Shown in pieces: positions 33,515 to 43,061 of a DNA stretch of 64,000 bases (its first letter is position 1; each line of letters opens with the position of its first letter). This DNA comes from an uncultured Megasphaera sp. GTDB taxonomy: Bacteria > Bacillota > Negativicutes > Veillonellales > Megasphaeraceae. The stretch covers positions 123,348-187,347 of the forward strand of contig CAKPYN010000003.1 in assembly GCA_934202965.1 (NCBI GenBank), in the 5' to 3' direction. The notes under the pieces are model-generated. The model did not search any database and had not been told where the DNA came from. It saw only the letters and a program-made list of their open reading frames with translations. The position numbers and the translations under genes were made by a program.

Positions 33515-34036
33515 TTATTCCTCCTTTTTCTTATCTGCCGCAGGCAAATGCTGCTGTAACGCTCTGATTTCATCTCGCACGTGTGCTGCTTCTTCATAGC
33601 GTTCTTCGTGTATCAGCTTGTCTAAATGCTGACGCAGCCGCCGTATATGTGTCAACGTACGAAATACACCGGTTCCTCGATTCGGTACTTTCCCTATATG
33701 CTTGCAGTGTCCATGTATACGGCGCAACAATGCCGGTATTTCGTCTTTAAATGCAGTATAACAATCAGGACAACCAAACTTACCCAGTCGGTTAAACTCA
33801 CTGTATGTCATGCCGCAGCTGGTACACTGCGGTTCTTCTTTAGAAGGATCGTCATAGTCAGGATAGACCATCTTACGAAAAAAATCATTATCAATCATAT
33901 TAAATCCACGAAATTCATTACTGCTGCGCTGCGCATTAGCACATTCAGCACATAAATGCATATCTGTCCGATGTCCATGTTCAAATGTCGTAATATGAAC
34001 AACGGCTTCTCTCTTTTTGCAGACATCACATAACAT
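33515..34036 (-). CDS. mcsA: McsA, activator of McsB
   Basis: The protein (173 residues) carries two zinc-binding CxxC pairs near the N-terminus (MLCDVCKKR and HLCAECANA), two more in CTSCGMTYSEFNRLGKFGCP, and a C-terminal UVR domain (HLDKLIHEERYEEAAHVRDE). McsA activates McsB and takes part in CtsR control. ATG 34036 has AGGAG at the correct distance; a GTG three codons earlier does not. Confidence 0.95.
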   Translation of the reverse strand: MLCDVCKKREAVVHITTFEHGHRTDMHLCAECANAQRSSNEFRGFNMIDNDFFRKMVYPDYDDPSKEEPQCTSCGMTYSEFNRLGKFGCPDCYTAFKDEIPALLRRIHGHCKHIGKVPNRGTGVFRTLTHIRRLRQHLDKLIHEERYEEAAHVRDEIRALQQHLPAADKKKEE

Positions 34037-34060
34037 GGCTATCACGCTCCTTTCGCTGCG

Positions 34061-34516
34061 TCAGCGCAAGTTGAGATGCTGAATAATATGACTGAGAACA
34101 GCCATTCGCTGCGTTTCATCACTCACTTCTTTATACAGCGCTTCAAACGTATGATGCATTAAAATCGCTTCGCGATTCGTCAGCTGACGCTGTTTGATCA
34201 GCTGATACAAAAAACCATCCAGATCTTCCATGGTAATTCGTACAGCCGGCAGCCGTTCTTGTATCAAAACCGGTGTTCGATCCTTTTTTTTCGGCGTAAG
34301 CTTAATAATACGCACAAATCCGCCGGAACCACGCCGAGATTCTACTAAAAATCCCTTATCACTGGAAAATCGAGTACTTAAGACATAGCTAATCTGTGAT
34401 GGCGCACAATTTAATTCATCAGCCAATTCATTACGCCGTAATATAATATTTTCTTCCTCTTCTTCTAATAGTTTATGCAATATAAATTTTTCAATCTTAT
34501 CAGCCAATACACTCAT
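34061..34516 (-). CDS. ctsR: Transcription repressor CtsR
   Basis: The 151-residue CtsR starts SVLADKIEKFILHKLLEEEE and has the winged helix ELADELNCAPSQISYVLSTRF and the wing ESRRGSGGFVRII with the conserved Gly-Arg loop. It represses class III heat-shock genes and is released on heating or through McsB. It heads the operon with mcsA, mcsB and clpC. GGGTGATT precedes ATG 34516. Confidence 0.96.
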   Translation of the reverse strand: MSVLADKIEKFILHKLLEEEEENIILRRNELADELNCAPSQISYVLSTRFSSDKGFLVESRRGSGGFVRIIKLTPKKKDRTPVLIQERLPAVRITMEDLDGFLYQLIKQRQLTNREAILMHHTFEALYKEVSDETQRMAVLSHIIQHLNLR

Positions 34517-34566
34517 ACAAATCACCCATCTTATATAGTAAAAAAGTGTCAAAGTCCGGCTTTCTT

Positions 34567-34618
34567 CTTTTTGACTTTCACCTCTTTACATTATATTCGT
34601 CTTTTTGACTTATTGCAA
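34567..34618 (-). promoter_or_regulatory. ctsR operon promoter with CtsR-like operator repeats
   Basis: TTGCAA (34613-34618), a 17-bp spacer and perfect TATAAT (34590-34595) on the minus strand. Two identical AGTCAAAAAG repeats (34601-34610 and 34567-34576) flank the -10, close to the CtsR heptad GGTCAAA. A third inverted TTTGACA lies near 34550. Autoregulation by CtsR is therefore likely. Confidence 0.8.
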
Positions 34619-34709
34619 GAAAATGACTTTAAAATCACATAAAAGAACTCCCAAACTACCTGTAAATCATAAAGTCTGGGAGTACAATTTGCGTATAAAA
34701 TTATATTCG

Positions 34710-35711
34710 TTACTGTTTTGGTGCTGCAATCGGATCATAATCAGCCGGTTTATCCACAATCATTGCTTCATCGATTGCCGACGGCACGGGAGAAAATCCT
34801 TCGCGGAACAACTGGCGTATTGCCGCTGCATACACAGGAACAATTTGATCCATCAGCAAATATCGCTTTCTAAAGAGATTTCGTTTCTGTGATTTTATTT
34901 CAGCATATTTACGGCGTTTTTCTTCAATGGGCAGGCGAAAATACCAGGATTCCTGTGGATCACAAACAGCACCTTCATCTTTCCAAAAACCATTGAAATT
35001 CGTCTTTTTAGAACGATTGCCCCGCAGGATATGACTATTGGTATAAAATCCTTCGTCACTGATAACATACATATCATGAATACCTAACGTCTGTACCAAA
35101 ATACGCATGAGGTATAAAATAAAATTTTTGGGACGATAGCCAAATAATTTTTTAGTTAATATCTTGGTTGTATCCAATCCATGTTTAGATCCTTGGATCG
35201 TACCGATATACATAGACGGTTTGCCGTCTTTATTGTAATCAAAACGGAAATTAAAATGATAAATCATTTCTCCTTCATGATACAAATAGAGCGACATAAA
35301 TCCTTCTTTACGCTGTCCTGTATCAAAAATAAGCCGTACTTCCAACGGCATAGATTCATCATTGGATTTCCACAAGGTATATCCTTGGCCCCAATAGATA
35401 GTATGAATCACTTCATCCGTAAAGAAAGTCCGCAAAATGGTGAAATGATGCAAAAGCGCATCCAGCCTTTGTGTCATCGTCGAATTTTTAAACAGAAAAA
35501 CACGTGTCATTACTTCTTGAAAATCCGGATCCTGCTGTTCAAAGAATCCTTTCATCGGTTCATATGCATCAAAAAACGCATATAATTTTTCAAACAAATT
35601 TCGATTGGCAACCGCACGGAAAAAGAAGACAACAGCCCGCTTATTTTCCTGAAAATTTCGAGGACCATAAATACGACGGGATAATCGCCAAAAATAAGAT
35701 ATGCTATGCAT
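34710..35711 (-). CDS. VirK/YbjX-family protein (DUF535)
   Basis: The 333-residue protein matches the DUF535 family. Seen are LEVRLIFDTGQRKEGFMSLYLYHEGEMIYHFNFRF, IGTIQGSKHGLDTTKILTKKLFGYRPKNFIL and the C-terminal RRKYAEIKSQKRNLFRKRYLLMDQ. Members include VirK of enteric pathogens; the molecular role is unclear, with links to envelope stress and peptide resistance in Proteobacteria. It has its own TTGACA-TATAAT promoter and a strong AAGGAGG. Confidence 0.88.
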   Translation of the reverse strand: MHSISYFWRLSRRIYGPRNFQENKRAVVFFFRAVANRNLFEKLYAFFDAYEPMKGFFEQQDPDFQEVMTRVFLFKNSTMTQRLDALLHHFTILRTFFTDEVIHTIYWGQGYTLWKSNDESMPLEVRLIFDTGQRKEGFMSLYLYHEGEMIYHFNFRFDYNKDGKPSMYIGTIQGSKHGLDTTKILTKKLFGYRPKNFILYLMRILVQTLGIHDMYVISDEGFYTNSHILRGNRSKKTNFNGFWKDEGAVCDPQESWYFRLPIEEKRRKYAEIKSQKRNLFRKRYLLMDQIVPVYAAAIRQLFREGFSPVPSAIDEAMIVDKPADYDPIAAPKQ

Positions 35712-35768
35712 GAAAGAGCCTCCTTCGCAGGCAATATCATAACCCGTAAAATAATATCAGCAACGTAT

Positions 35769-35798
35769 ATTATACGTTTTTTCTCATTTCCCTGTCAA
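35769..35798 (-). promoter_or_regulatory. Promoter of the DUF535 gene
   Basis: A consensus TTGACA (35793-35798), an 18-bp spacer and TATAAT (35769-35774). The remainder of the 294-bp gap 35712-36005 holds only the ATP synthase terminator. Confidence 0.85.
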
Positions 35799-35925
35799 CA
35801 TTGCAAATTTTTCCGCATACTAAAAACAAACAGCAACGCTTACGTTCTACTACTAGATACGCAACTTACAAACTCTTCACCTAAAAAACGAATTTACCTA
35901 TACATATAAAATTTTGATATATGAC

Positions 35926-35976
35926 AAACAAAAGAGGTCTACCCAACTCGATGGAGTCAAGAGACCTCTTTTGTTT
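35926..35976. terminator. Terminator of the ATP synthase operon
   Basis: AAACAAAAGAGGTCT pairs perfectly with AGACCTCTTTTGTTT around a 21-nt loop, about 30 bp after the atpC stop. Confidence 0.92.
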
Positions 35977-36005
35977 ATCATCTTCTTGTTGCGCAAATAC
36001 TGCTG

Positions 36006-36425
36006 TTATTCAGTATACTCATTAGCTACATGCAAACGGCATAATGCCCTCTGCATTGCTAACTTAGCTCGTTCTACATCTATATCGCCATGATTGTCAT
36101 TGAGTCTTTTTTCTGCTCGTTCTTTTGCAGACTGAGCGCGTTTGACATCAATGGAACGCGGCAATTCCGCAGCCGGTGAAATCACTGTCATCACATTATC
36201 ATTGATTTCCAAAAAACCAGCGGCAACAGAAAGACATTTACGCTGACCATTTTTATCATAGAAAAGTGGTGCAATACGTAACGATGCAATAAGCGGTGCA
36301 TGATTTGGCATAATCCCCAAATCGCCGTCTAATGCTCGAACTAAAACGAATTCTACATCTTCCTGAAGCACAGCAGCATCCGGCGTAATGACTTCCAAAT
36401 GGATAGTCGTTCCTTTTTCTGCCAT
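36006..36425 (-). CDS. atpC: ATP synthase epsilon subunit
   Basis: The 139-residue subunit has the N-terminal beta sandwich (IHLEVITPDAAVLQEDVEFV, GDLGIMPNHAPLIASL) and a two-helix C-terminal hairpin rich in Arg, Glu and Ala. It links the F1 rotor to the c ring and can inhibit ATP hydrolysis. It is the last gene of the operon, 3 bp after atpD. Confidence 0.96.
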   Translation of the reverse strand: MAEKGTTIHLEVITPDAAVLQEDVEFVLVRALDGDLGIMPNHAPLIASLRIAPLFYDKNGQRKCLSVAAGFLEINDNVMTVISPAAELPRSIDVKRAQSAKERAEKRLNDNHGDIDVERAKLAMQRALCRLHVANEYTE

Positions 36426-36428
36426 AGC

Positions 36429-37847
36429 CTATTCTCCTTTCAGAGTCTTGGCCTTTTCGTATGCTTCTTCGATATTGCCTACCATATAAAATGCCTGTTC
36501 CGGCATATCATCACATTTACCGGACAAGATTTCTTCAAAGCCTTTTATCGTATCTTTCAGCGGTACATACCGTCCCGGCTGACCTGTAAACTGTTCGGCA
36601 ACAGCAAATGGCTGGCTCAGGAAACGCTGAATTTTACGAGCACGAGCAACAGTAAGTTTATCTTCTTCCGACAATTCATCAATACCCAGGATAGCAATAA
36701 TATCCTGTAAATCATTATATTTCTGTAAAATAGCCTGTACTTCACGAGCTACTTTATAGTGTTCTTCGCCGATAATATGGGGATCAAGAATACGGGATGT
36801 CGAATCCAGCGGATCTACAGCCGGATAAATCCCTAATTCAGCAATTTGACGAGACAATACAGTCGTCGCATCCAAATGTGCGAATGTGGCAGCCGGAGCC
36901 GGGTCTGTCAAGTCATCGGCAGGAACATAAACAGCCTGTACGGAAGTAATAGAACCGTTTTTAGTTGATGTAATACGTTCCTGTAAGGCACCTACGTCCG
37001 TACCCAACGTCGGCTGATACCCAACGGCAGATGGAATACGCCCTAGCAATGCAGATACTTCAGACCCTGCCTGAATGAAACGGAAAATGTTGTCAATAAA
37101 GAGCAGTACGTCCTGATGTTCTTTATCACGGAAATATTCAGCCATGGTAAGCCCTGTCAAACCGACACGCATACGAGCTCCTGGCGGTTCATTCATCTGG
37201 CCGTATACCAAAGCGGTCTTGCTGATAACGCCGGATTCTTTCATTTCATTCCACAAGTCATTGCCTTCACGCGTACGTTCGCCTACGCCGGTAAATACGG
37301 AATAGCCGCCGTGTTCTGTCGCAACGTTGTGAATCAATTCCATAATAAGGACTGTCTTGCCAACACCGGCACCGCCAAACAAACCAATCTTACCGCCCTT
37401 AGCATATGGGGCAATGAGGTCAACGACCTTAATACCTGTTTCCAAGATTTCCGTACCAGTTGCCTGGTCTTCAAATTTTGGAGCTGGACGATGAATCGGC
37501 CAATAATCATCCGCCTGGACTTTATCATTTACTTTATCAACGGTTTGGCCCAAAACGTTGAAGATACGACCTAAAACGCCTTTCCCAACGGGGACCTTAA
37601 TCGGTCCTCCTGTATTTTCTGCAGCCATACCGCGAACGAGGCCGTCCGTCGAGCTCATCGCAACGCAGCGTACTACGTCGTCGCCTAAGTGCTGCATAAC
37701 TTCTGCTACCAAGTCAACGGCCTGATCGCCTTCACCGCCAGTGACGTGAATAGCGTTGTAAATTGCCGGCAAATCTGCTTCGGAAGCAAACCGCACGTCA
37801 ATAACAGGGCCAATGACCTGTACTACTTTCCCAATGTTATTGCTCAT
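36429..37847 (-). CDS. atpD: ATP synthase beta subunit
   Basis: The 472-residue catalytic subunit has the P loop GLFGGAGVGKTVLIMEL, the family signature PAVDPLDSTSR, and GERTREGNDL. Three copies alternate with alpha in F1 and make ATP from ADP and phosphate. The length and order are standard. Confidence 0.98.
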   Translation of the reverse strand: MSNNIGKVVQVIGPVIDVRFASEADLPAIYNAIHVTGGEGDQAVDLVAEVMQHLGDDVVRCVAMSSTDGLVRGMAAENTGGPIKVPVGKGVLGRIFNVLGQTVDKVNDKVQADDYWPIHRPAPKFEDQATGTEILETGIKVVDLIAPYAKGGKIGLFGGAGVGKTVLIMELIHNVATEHGGYSVFTGVGERTREGNDLWNEMKESGVISKTALVYGQMNEPPGARMRVGLTGLTMAEYFRDKEHQDVLLFIDNIFRFIQAGSEVSALLGRIPSAVGYQPTLGTDVGALQERITSTKNGSITSVQAVYVPADDLTDPAPAATFAHLDATTVLSRQIAELGIYPAVDPLDSTSRILDPHIIGEEHYKVAREVQAILQKYNDLQDIIAILGIDELSEEDKLTVARARKIQRFLSQPFAVAEQFTGQPGRYVPLKDTIKGFEEILSGKCDDMPEQAFYMVGNIEEAYEKAKTLKGE

Positions 37848-37892
37848 GAAGAGGCTCTCCTCTCTTTCTTAGTTTTCCAATCCAATGCGCGA

Positions 37893-38756
37893 TTATTGGA
37901 GGGCATTGGCACCGCTGACGATTTCCGTCAGTTCGTTTGTAATACCAGCCTGACGAACTTTGTTGTAATGAACCGTAAGTTTGTCAATGAGTTCACCTGC
38001 GTTGTCCGTAGCAGACGTCATAGCCGTCATACGGGCACCGAGTTCGCTCGCTGCTGACTGGAGCAGGCTGTTGTATACAACCATATCTAAGTACTGCGGC
38101 AAAATCGATTCCAGTACTTGCTGCGGATTTGGCGCAAACAAGTATTCTTCTTTCGGTCCTGTCGTTTTATCTTCGGCTTTTGGCGTAATAGGCAGCATTT
38201 TAACTGTCTGTACTTCTTGCGATAACGCAGATTTGAAGTGCGTATAGATAATATACACTTCATCTACTTCACCAGCCAGGAATTTTTCTACCGCCAAGTG
38301 GGCAATGCGCTGGGCATGAACGAGCTGTGGTTTATCGGAAAACCCGCTCCATTTTTTGTCCGGCACTATACGGAGATGTTTTAAATATTCAGCAGGCTTA
38401 CGGCCTGTAACTAAAAGGCATGACGCATCGCGGGGTTTATCTTTGAGGACGGCTACCATTGCTTTATTGACATTGGAGTTAAATGCCCCGGCCAACCCTT
38501 TATCTGAACCTACAATGATATAACATACTTTTTTGACTTCATCATGCGGCTGAAACAACGCAATGCCATCTCCTGCTGCGGCTGCCGATAAGCGCTGCAG
38601 CATCCCTTCAATTTTTTCAGTATAAGGCGCCGTTGCCAACGCCCGGTCCTGTGCACGGCGCAGTCGTACGGAGGATACCATCTTCATGGCCTTAGTAATC
38701 TGCTGGGTATTTGTAACGGACTTTATCCGTCTATTGATTTCGCGTGCACTCGGCAT
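37893..38756 (-). CDS. atpG: ATP synthase gamma subunit
   Basis: The 287-residue central shaft starts PSAREINRRIKSVTNTQQITKAMKMVS and ends ITNELTEIVSGANAL, both conserved gamma termini that form the coiled-coil rotor. It rotates inside the alpha-beta hexamer. Confidence 0.97.
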   Translation of the reverse strand: MPSAREINRRIKSVTNTQQITKAMKMVSSVRLRRAQDRALATAPYTEKIEGMLQRLSAAAAGDGIALFQPHDEVKKVCYIIVGSDKGLAGAFNSNVNKAMVAVLKDKPRDASCLLVTGRKPAEYLKHLRIVPDKKWSGFSDKPQLVHAQRIAHLAVEKFLAGEVDEVYIIYTHFKSALSQEVQTVKMLPITPKAEDKTTGPKEEYLFAPNPQQVLESILPQYLDMVVYNSLLQSAASELGARMTAMTSATDNAGELIDKLTVHYNKVRQAGITNELTEIVSGANALQ

Positions 38757-38759
38757 AGG

Positions 38760-40295
38760 TTATTCCTCCTCTTTAATCAGTTCATGAGAAGCGCCATACT
38801 GCTTCGTATATTCACCAATTGCTTTCTGGAGGGTTGCTTCTGCATCTTTGCCGAGTTCCTTCATCGATTTAATGCTTTCGCCGACTTCCGGATAATTGGC
38901 ATGCATAAATTTAATAAACCCATCAGCAAACTGCGTTACTTCGGCAACCTGAACCGGCATGAGGTAATTTTTAACAGCTAAGTAAATCTGCATAACCTGG
39001 TCTTCAACCGGCATCGGCTGATACTGCGGCTGAATCAACAGCTGCATAGTCCGTTCCCCTTTGTCGATTTGGGCTTTGGTGCTCTTATCGAGGTCTGAAC
39101 CAAACTGCGCAAAGGCAGCCAATTCACGGTACTGTGCCAAGTCCAGACGCAATGTACCGGCAATCTTCTTCATGGCTTTAATCTGTGCGGACCCGCCAAC
39201 ACGGGAGACAGATAAGCCGACGTTGATAGCCGGACGAATGCCGGAGTTAAACGCTTCTGTTTCCAAGAAAATCTGACCGTCTGTAATAGAAATAACATTG
39301 GTCGGAATATATGCAGACAAGTCGCCAGCCAGCGTTTCAATAATCGGAAGAGCTGTAATGGAGCCGCCGCCTAATTCGTCGGACAGTTTGGCAGCACGTT
39401 CCAACAGACGGGAATGTAAGTAAAATACATCGCCCGGATATGCTTCACGTCCTGGTGGACGACGAAGAAGCAAACTCATAGCACGATATGCCTGTGCATG
39501 TTTGGACAAATCATCATATACGCAAAGTACGTCTTTGCCTTTGTGCATAAAATATTCACCCATGGATACACCGGAATACGGTGCCAAATACTGAAGCGGC
39601 GCACCGTCAGACGCAGTAGCTGCGACAACAATAGTATATGCCATAGCACCATGTTCTTCTAACGTACGTACAACCCGCGCAACCGTAGAGGCTTTCTGAC
39701 CGATAGCTACGTATACACAAATAACGCCGCTGTCTTTCTGATTTAAAATCGTATCAATTGCAATAGCCGTTTTACCAGTGCCGCGGTCGCCAATGATTAA
39801 TTCACGCTGCCCGCGTCCGATTGGTACCATGGAGTCAATGGATTTCAAACCTGTCTGCAGTGGTACTTTAACTGGCTGACGGTCAGCGATACCAGAAGCT
39901 TTAATTTCTACAAGGCGTGATTCTGTTGTCTTGATTTCGCCTTTTCCGTCAATCGGTGCCCCCAATGGATTTACAACACGGCCGATAATATTGTCACCTA
40001 CAGGCACACGCATAACACGTCCTGTACGGCGGACCGTATCGCCTTCTTTAATTAATGAATCGTTGCCGAGCAATACAGCACCTACATTATCTTCTTCCAA
40101 GTTCAAGGCCAGTCCATATACACCATGGGGCAATTCCAGCAATTCCCCAGCCATGGCCTTGTCCAAACCGTAAATGTGGGCAATGCCGTCCCCGACTTCC
40201 AGAACGGTGCCAACATCATCGACATTCATTTCCACATTATAATCTTCGATTTGTTTTTTGATTATAGCCGTAATTTCTTCTGGCTTCATTTTCAT
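38760..40295 (-). CDS. atpA: ATP synthase alpha subunit
   Basis: The 511-residue alpha subunit shows GRGQRELIIGDRGTGKTAIAID (P loop) and the signature AINVGLSVSRVGGSAQ. It is the non-catalytic partner of beta in F1. Its start overlaps the atpH stop by one base. Confidence 0.98.
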   Translation of the reverse strand: MKMKPEEITAIIKKQIEDYNVEMNVDDVGTVLEVGDGIAHIYGLDKAMAGELLELPHGVYGLALNLEEDNVGAVLLGNDSLIKEGDTVRRTGRVMRVPVGDNIIGRVVNPLGAPIDGKGEIKTTESRLVEIKASGIADRQPVKVPLQTGLKSIDSMVPIGRGQRELIIGDRGTGKTAIAIDTILNQKDSGVICVYVAIGQKASTVARVVRTLEEHGAMAYTIVVAATASDGAPLQYLAPYSGVSMGEYFMHKGKDVLCVYDDLSKHAQAYRAMSLLLRRPPGREAYPGDVFYLHSRLLERAAKLSDELGGGSITALPIIETLAGDLSAYIPTNVISITDGQIFLETEAFNSGIRPAINVGLSVSRVGGSAQIKAMKKIAGTLRLDLAQYRELAAFAQFGSDLDKSTKAQIDKGERTMQLLIQPQYQPMPVEDQVMQIYLAVKNYLMPVQVAEVTQFADGFIKFMHANYPEVGESIKSMKELGKDAEATLQKAIGEYTKQYGASHELIKEEE

Positions 40296-40861
40296 TATTC
40301 GTCCGTCACCCCATTCATTGCGTCATTTTGCAGCAGCGTATGCTGCATATCCTGCAGCTGTCGTTTCAGACTGCCATCAATTAATCGATCACCAATCTGA
40401 ATTACCATGCCACCAATAATAGACGGATCTACATAGTAGAGCAGTTCTATTTTTTTACCTGTCATTTTTTCCAAATTAGCACGCAACTTGGTTTCTTCAT
40501 CTTCTGTTAGCTTTTTGACAACACGCACTTTGGCCACTTCAATATGCTGTGCCCGGCGTGCTAAATCGATAAAGCCATCAATTGCCAAGAGCAGAGCCGC
40601 TTCACGGCGCCGATCAATCATGACATATATAAACTGCCGTACTAATGGTGACACGTCTTCTGCAAAGACTTTTTGTATTGTTTCTTTTTTAGACTGAGGC
40701 GGTACAAGCGGATGATTCAAAAATTTCCAAAAATCCGGATTTTCTTGAAATGCATCCCGTACTTTTTTCAGTTCTGTCCCAAATTCAGTAAGCTTTTTCT
40801 GTTCGCTGGCAATATCAAACATTGCCTGGCTGTATTTGCTGTAAATCGTTTCGGGTATCAT
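40295..40861 (-). CDS. atpH: ATP synthase delta subunit
   Basis: The 188-residue delta subunit has the N-terminal helical bundle (YSKYSQAMFDIASEQKKLTEF) and the C-terminal signature IIGGMVIQIGDRLIDGSLKRQL. It ties the peripheral stalk to the top of F1. Confidence 0.95.
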   Translation of the reverse strand: MIPETIYSKYSQAMFDIASEQKKLTEFGTELKKVRDAFQENPDFWKFLNHPLVPPQSKKETIQKVFAEDVSPLVRQFIYVMIDRRREAALLLAIDGFIDLARRAQHIEVAKVRVVKKLTEDEETKLRANLEKMTGKKIELLYYVDPSIIGGMVIQIGDRLIDGSLKRQLQDMQHTLLQNDAMNGVTDE

Positions 40862-40865
40862 AGGA

Positions 40866-41366
40866 TCAGTTCCCCTTCATGCGATTGTTCGTTTGGAGCT
40901 GATTAATGCATTCCGCAACCAGTTTTGCATTCATGTCTGTATCCATGTTCTTTTTAAGTAGTTTTTCTGCTACAGCCATAGACAGTGTGACTACTTCTTT
41001 ACGCATTTCTCTGATAGCGGCTTCCCGTTCATTCGCAATTTCTGTCTGGGCAATTTGTTTTTCTCTAGCAATTTGTGTGCGAATTGCATCCAGCTGTGCC
41101 TGTGCTTCTTTATCAGCCTGTTTGACAGCCTTATCCACAATCGCCTGTGCTTTTGCCTGGGCTTCACGAATTTGCGCTTCATAATCAGCTTTTAATTTAT
41201 CAGCATCCTGACGAGCTTTTGCAGCTTCATCCAAATCACTGGCAATTTTATTACGCCGTTCTTCCAAGACCTTCAGTAACGGTTTATACGCAAATTTTGC
41301 TAAAATAGCTACCAATATAAAGAAGTTGATAAATTGGAACAGTAAGGTACCATTTAAACTAACCAA
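40866..41366 (-). CDS. atpF: ATP synthase b subunit
   Basis: The 166-residue protein has one N-terminal membrane helix (LFQFINFFILVAILAKFAY) and a long Ala/Gln/Lys-rich coiled coil that dimerises to form the peripheral stalk. The start VSLNGTLLFQ is typical. Confidence 0.96.
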   Translation of the reverse strand: MVSLNGTLLFQFINFFILVAILAKFAYKPLLKVLEERRNKIASDLDEAAKARQDADKLKADYEAQIREAQAKAQAIVDKAVKQADKEAQAQLDAIRTQIAREKQIAQTEIANEREAAIREMRKEVVTLSMAVAEKLLKKNMDTDMNAKLVAECINQLQTNNRMKGN

Positions 41367-41409
41367 TATACGTCCCTCCCCTGCTGTAATGGATTATCCA
41401 TTGAAATAA

Positions 41410-41667
41410 TTAAAGCAGGCTGACGAACGGATTGGCAAATACCAATACAATAGCAATAACAGCTGCAATAATAGGCATAGATTCAATCAAGCCGATGGAG
41501 ATAAGCATATTAACCAACAGTTTGCCGCCCATTTCCGGCTGACGTGCTGTGCCTTCCAACATTTTAGATGCTGCATGACCATCACCAATTGCAGCGCCGA
41601 GAGCTGCCAAACCAACGCCTAAGCAGGCACCAAAGGCCGATAATGCTAATACGAGTGCTTTTTCCAT
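41410..41667 (-). CDS. atpE: ATP synthase c subunit with two membrane carboxylates
   Basis: The 85-residue hairpin has the conserved ARQPE loop. The ion-binding Glu is E62 in GLIESMP, followed by S63. At the position that is Gln in the sodium-type Ilyobacter ring, this protein has D29 (AIGDGHAA), so each binding site may hold two carboxylates, D29 and E62. A similar Glu/Glu arrangement is known in the sodium-driven ring of Fusobacterium nucleatum. Sodium coupling is therefore plausible, but not shown. Confidence 0.97.
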   Translation of the reverse strand: MEKALVLALSAFGACLGVGLAALGAAIGDGHAASKMLEGTARQPEMGGKLLVNMLISIGLIESMPIIAAVIAIVLVFANPFVSLL

Positions 41668-41710
41668 AATAAATAACCTCCTAAGTGTACATGACTACTA
41701 TTTCCATCTC

Positions 41711-42382
41711 TTATTCTTCCGCAAAAGACGGAGCCAAGTATGATGTTGTCAAAATGGTGAAAATAAACGCCTGAATCAAACCAATAACCAAGCTGAAAAT
41801 AAGCCAGATAATAGGAATGCCTGCCGGTACAAGAAAGTATAATACTTCCAACAAAATTTCGCCAGCTAAGATATTACCAAAAAGACGAAATGCTAATGTC
41901 AGCGGCTTGGTAATTTCTTCCATCAAGTTAATAATAACAAATGGCGCAAATGGTTTGAAAAAGTGCTTAAAGTGCTTTTTGAATCCTTGGTTCTTTAGAG
42001 CCATAAAGTGGACCATAAAAGAAGAAACCAGAGCTAATGCAACAGTCGTATTCAAATCATTAGTTGGCGAAGCCAATACGTGAGGGCTAGGCAACAACCC
42101 TAATTCATTTGCAAATAAAATGAACAAGAACATTGACAAAAGGACTGATACTACTTGGCCGTATTTAGGCCCGAGTGTTTCCTTAAACTGATCCAGCAGG
42201 GATTCAATAATCATTTCCATGGCATTTTGCAGTCCCGATGGTACTAAAGACCGCTTCCGCGTAGCTGCAACCGTCACAATAATGACTAATGCACATACCA
42301 GCCATGTCATCATCATCGTATCCCAGTTAACGTTCATTCCCAGGATTTGAACGACCAGATGATGCCCTGCATGTAACTCCAT
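41711..42382 (-). CDS. atpB: ATP synthase a subunit
   Basis: The 223-residue membrane subunit carries the essential Arg in PLTLAFRLFGNILAGE and five to six helices. It forms the two half-channels for ion passage beside the c ring. It is close to the short Firmicute form. Confidence 0.96.
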   Translation of the reverse strand: MELHAGHHLVVQILGMNVNWDTMMMTWLVCALVIIVTVAATRKRSLVPSGLQNAMEMIIESLLDQFKETLGPKYGQVVSVLLSMFLFILFANELGLLPSPHVLASPTNDLNTTVALALVSSFMVHFMALKNQGFKKHFKHFFKPFAPFVIINLMEEITKPLTLAFRLFGNILAGEILLEVLYFLVPAGIPIIWLIFSLVIGLIQAFIFTILTTSYLAPSFAEE

Positions 42383-42399
42383 ATAGTGTACCTCCTTTC

Positions 42400-42771
42400 C
42401 TACCTATCCCGAATCAACTTCCCGATCCCATCCGCAAAAATGATCATGCGATATGAAAAAATTCCTGCAACAGCAGCTCCAAAATGAATGATAGGAAACT
42501 GCAATATAATAATACACATCAGGCATATCATTACTAAACGGAAAATAGCTCCGCCGCGGATAAAAGAAGCGGCTTGTTCAGGCGGTAAATATATAGCCCG
42601 TGCCGACCGGCTGCTGAGCATCAGAAAATACAAGATATTCAGGCCGCTGCCAACACACCAGCCAATTATGTACTGCTGGCAGCCTATGACGCCTAATACT
42701 GCCATTACAATACAAGTGAGCACAATTAGCTTAATGATTGTTGTCTTTACATACTTCGCTAGTTCTTCCAT
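42400..42771 (-). CDS. atpI: ATP synthase subunit I (AtpI)
   Basis: The 123-residue protein has four membrane helices and the motif GSGLNILYFLMLSSRSAR typical of AtpI-like proteins that aid c-ring assembly. Its start overlaps the end of the atpZ frame by 13 bp. Confidence 0.82.
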   Translation of the reverse strand: MEELAKYVKTTIIKLIVLTCIVMAVLGVIGCQQYIIGWCVGSGLNILYFLMLSSRSARAIYLPPEQAASFIRGGAIFRLVMICLMCIIILQFPIIHFGAAVAGIFSYRMIIFADGIGKLIRDR

Positions 42772-43061
42772 GAGTTGGTCCTCGATGTTTTTTCTTGTAC
42801 AGCCGACTGATGATTCATATACACAATTGCTTTTTTATACAATGACCAAAAGCCGCTAACCGTTCCCAATAAAGAAAAAATAATAATTCCCCACGGAGAC
42901 GTTGCAAAAAAATCATCTATCATCCGTCCCAAAAAAACACCTATAAAAATACAGACAAACAGTGTCAGTCCCAACGAGCCTGCAATGACAATCAGATTCA
43001 TAAGCTCCATGCGGTTTAATGAACTACCAGACGAATTCGTGTGCTGTCTTCTCTCCTCCAT
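42759..43061 (-). CDS. atpZ: AtpZ/AtpI-family protein
   Basis: The 100-residue protein has two hydrophobic helices (LIVIAGSLGLTLFVCIFIGVFLG and GIIIFSLLGTVSGFWSLYK) with the conserved GRMIDDFF between them, matching AtpZ. It is the first gene of the operon. In some bacteria AtpZ and AtpI together form a magnesium/calcium-related channel or assembly factor. A GAGGAGG site precedes the ATG. Confidence 0.82.
   Translation of the reverse strand: MEERRQHTNSSGSSLNRMELMNLIVIAGSLGLTLFVCIFIGVFLGRMIDDFFATSPWGIIIFSLLGTVSGFWSLYKKAIVYMNHQSAVQEKTSRTNSWKN

Noticed and set aside
34605..34709. Terminator or small gene between ctsR and the DUF535 gene
   Set aside because: A short AACTCCCA...TGGGAGT inverted repeat near 34647-34684 could terminate the DUF535 transcript, but the T-run is weak and no ORF is credible, so it was not listed.
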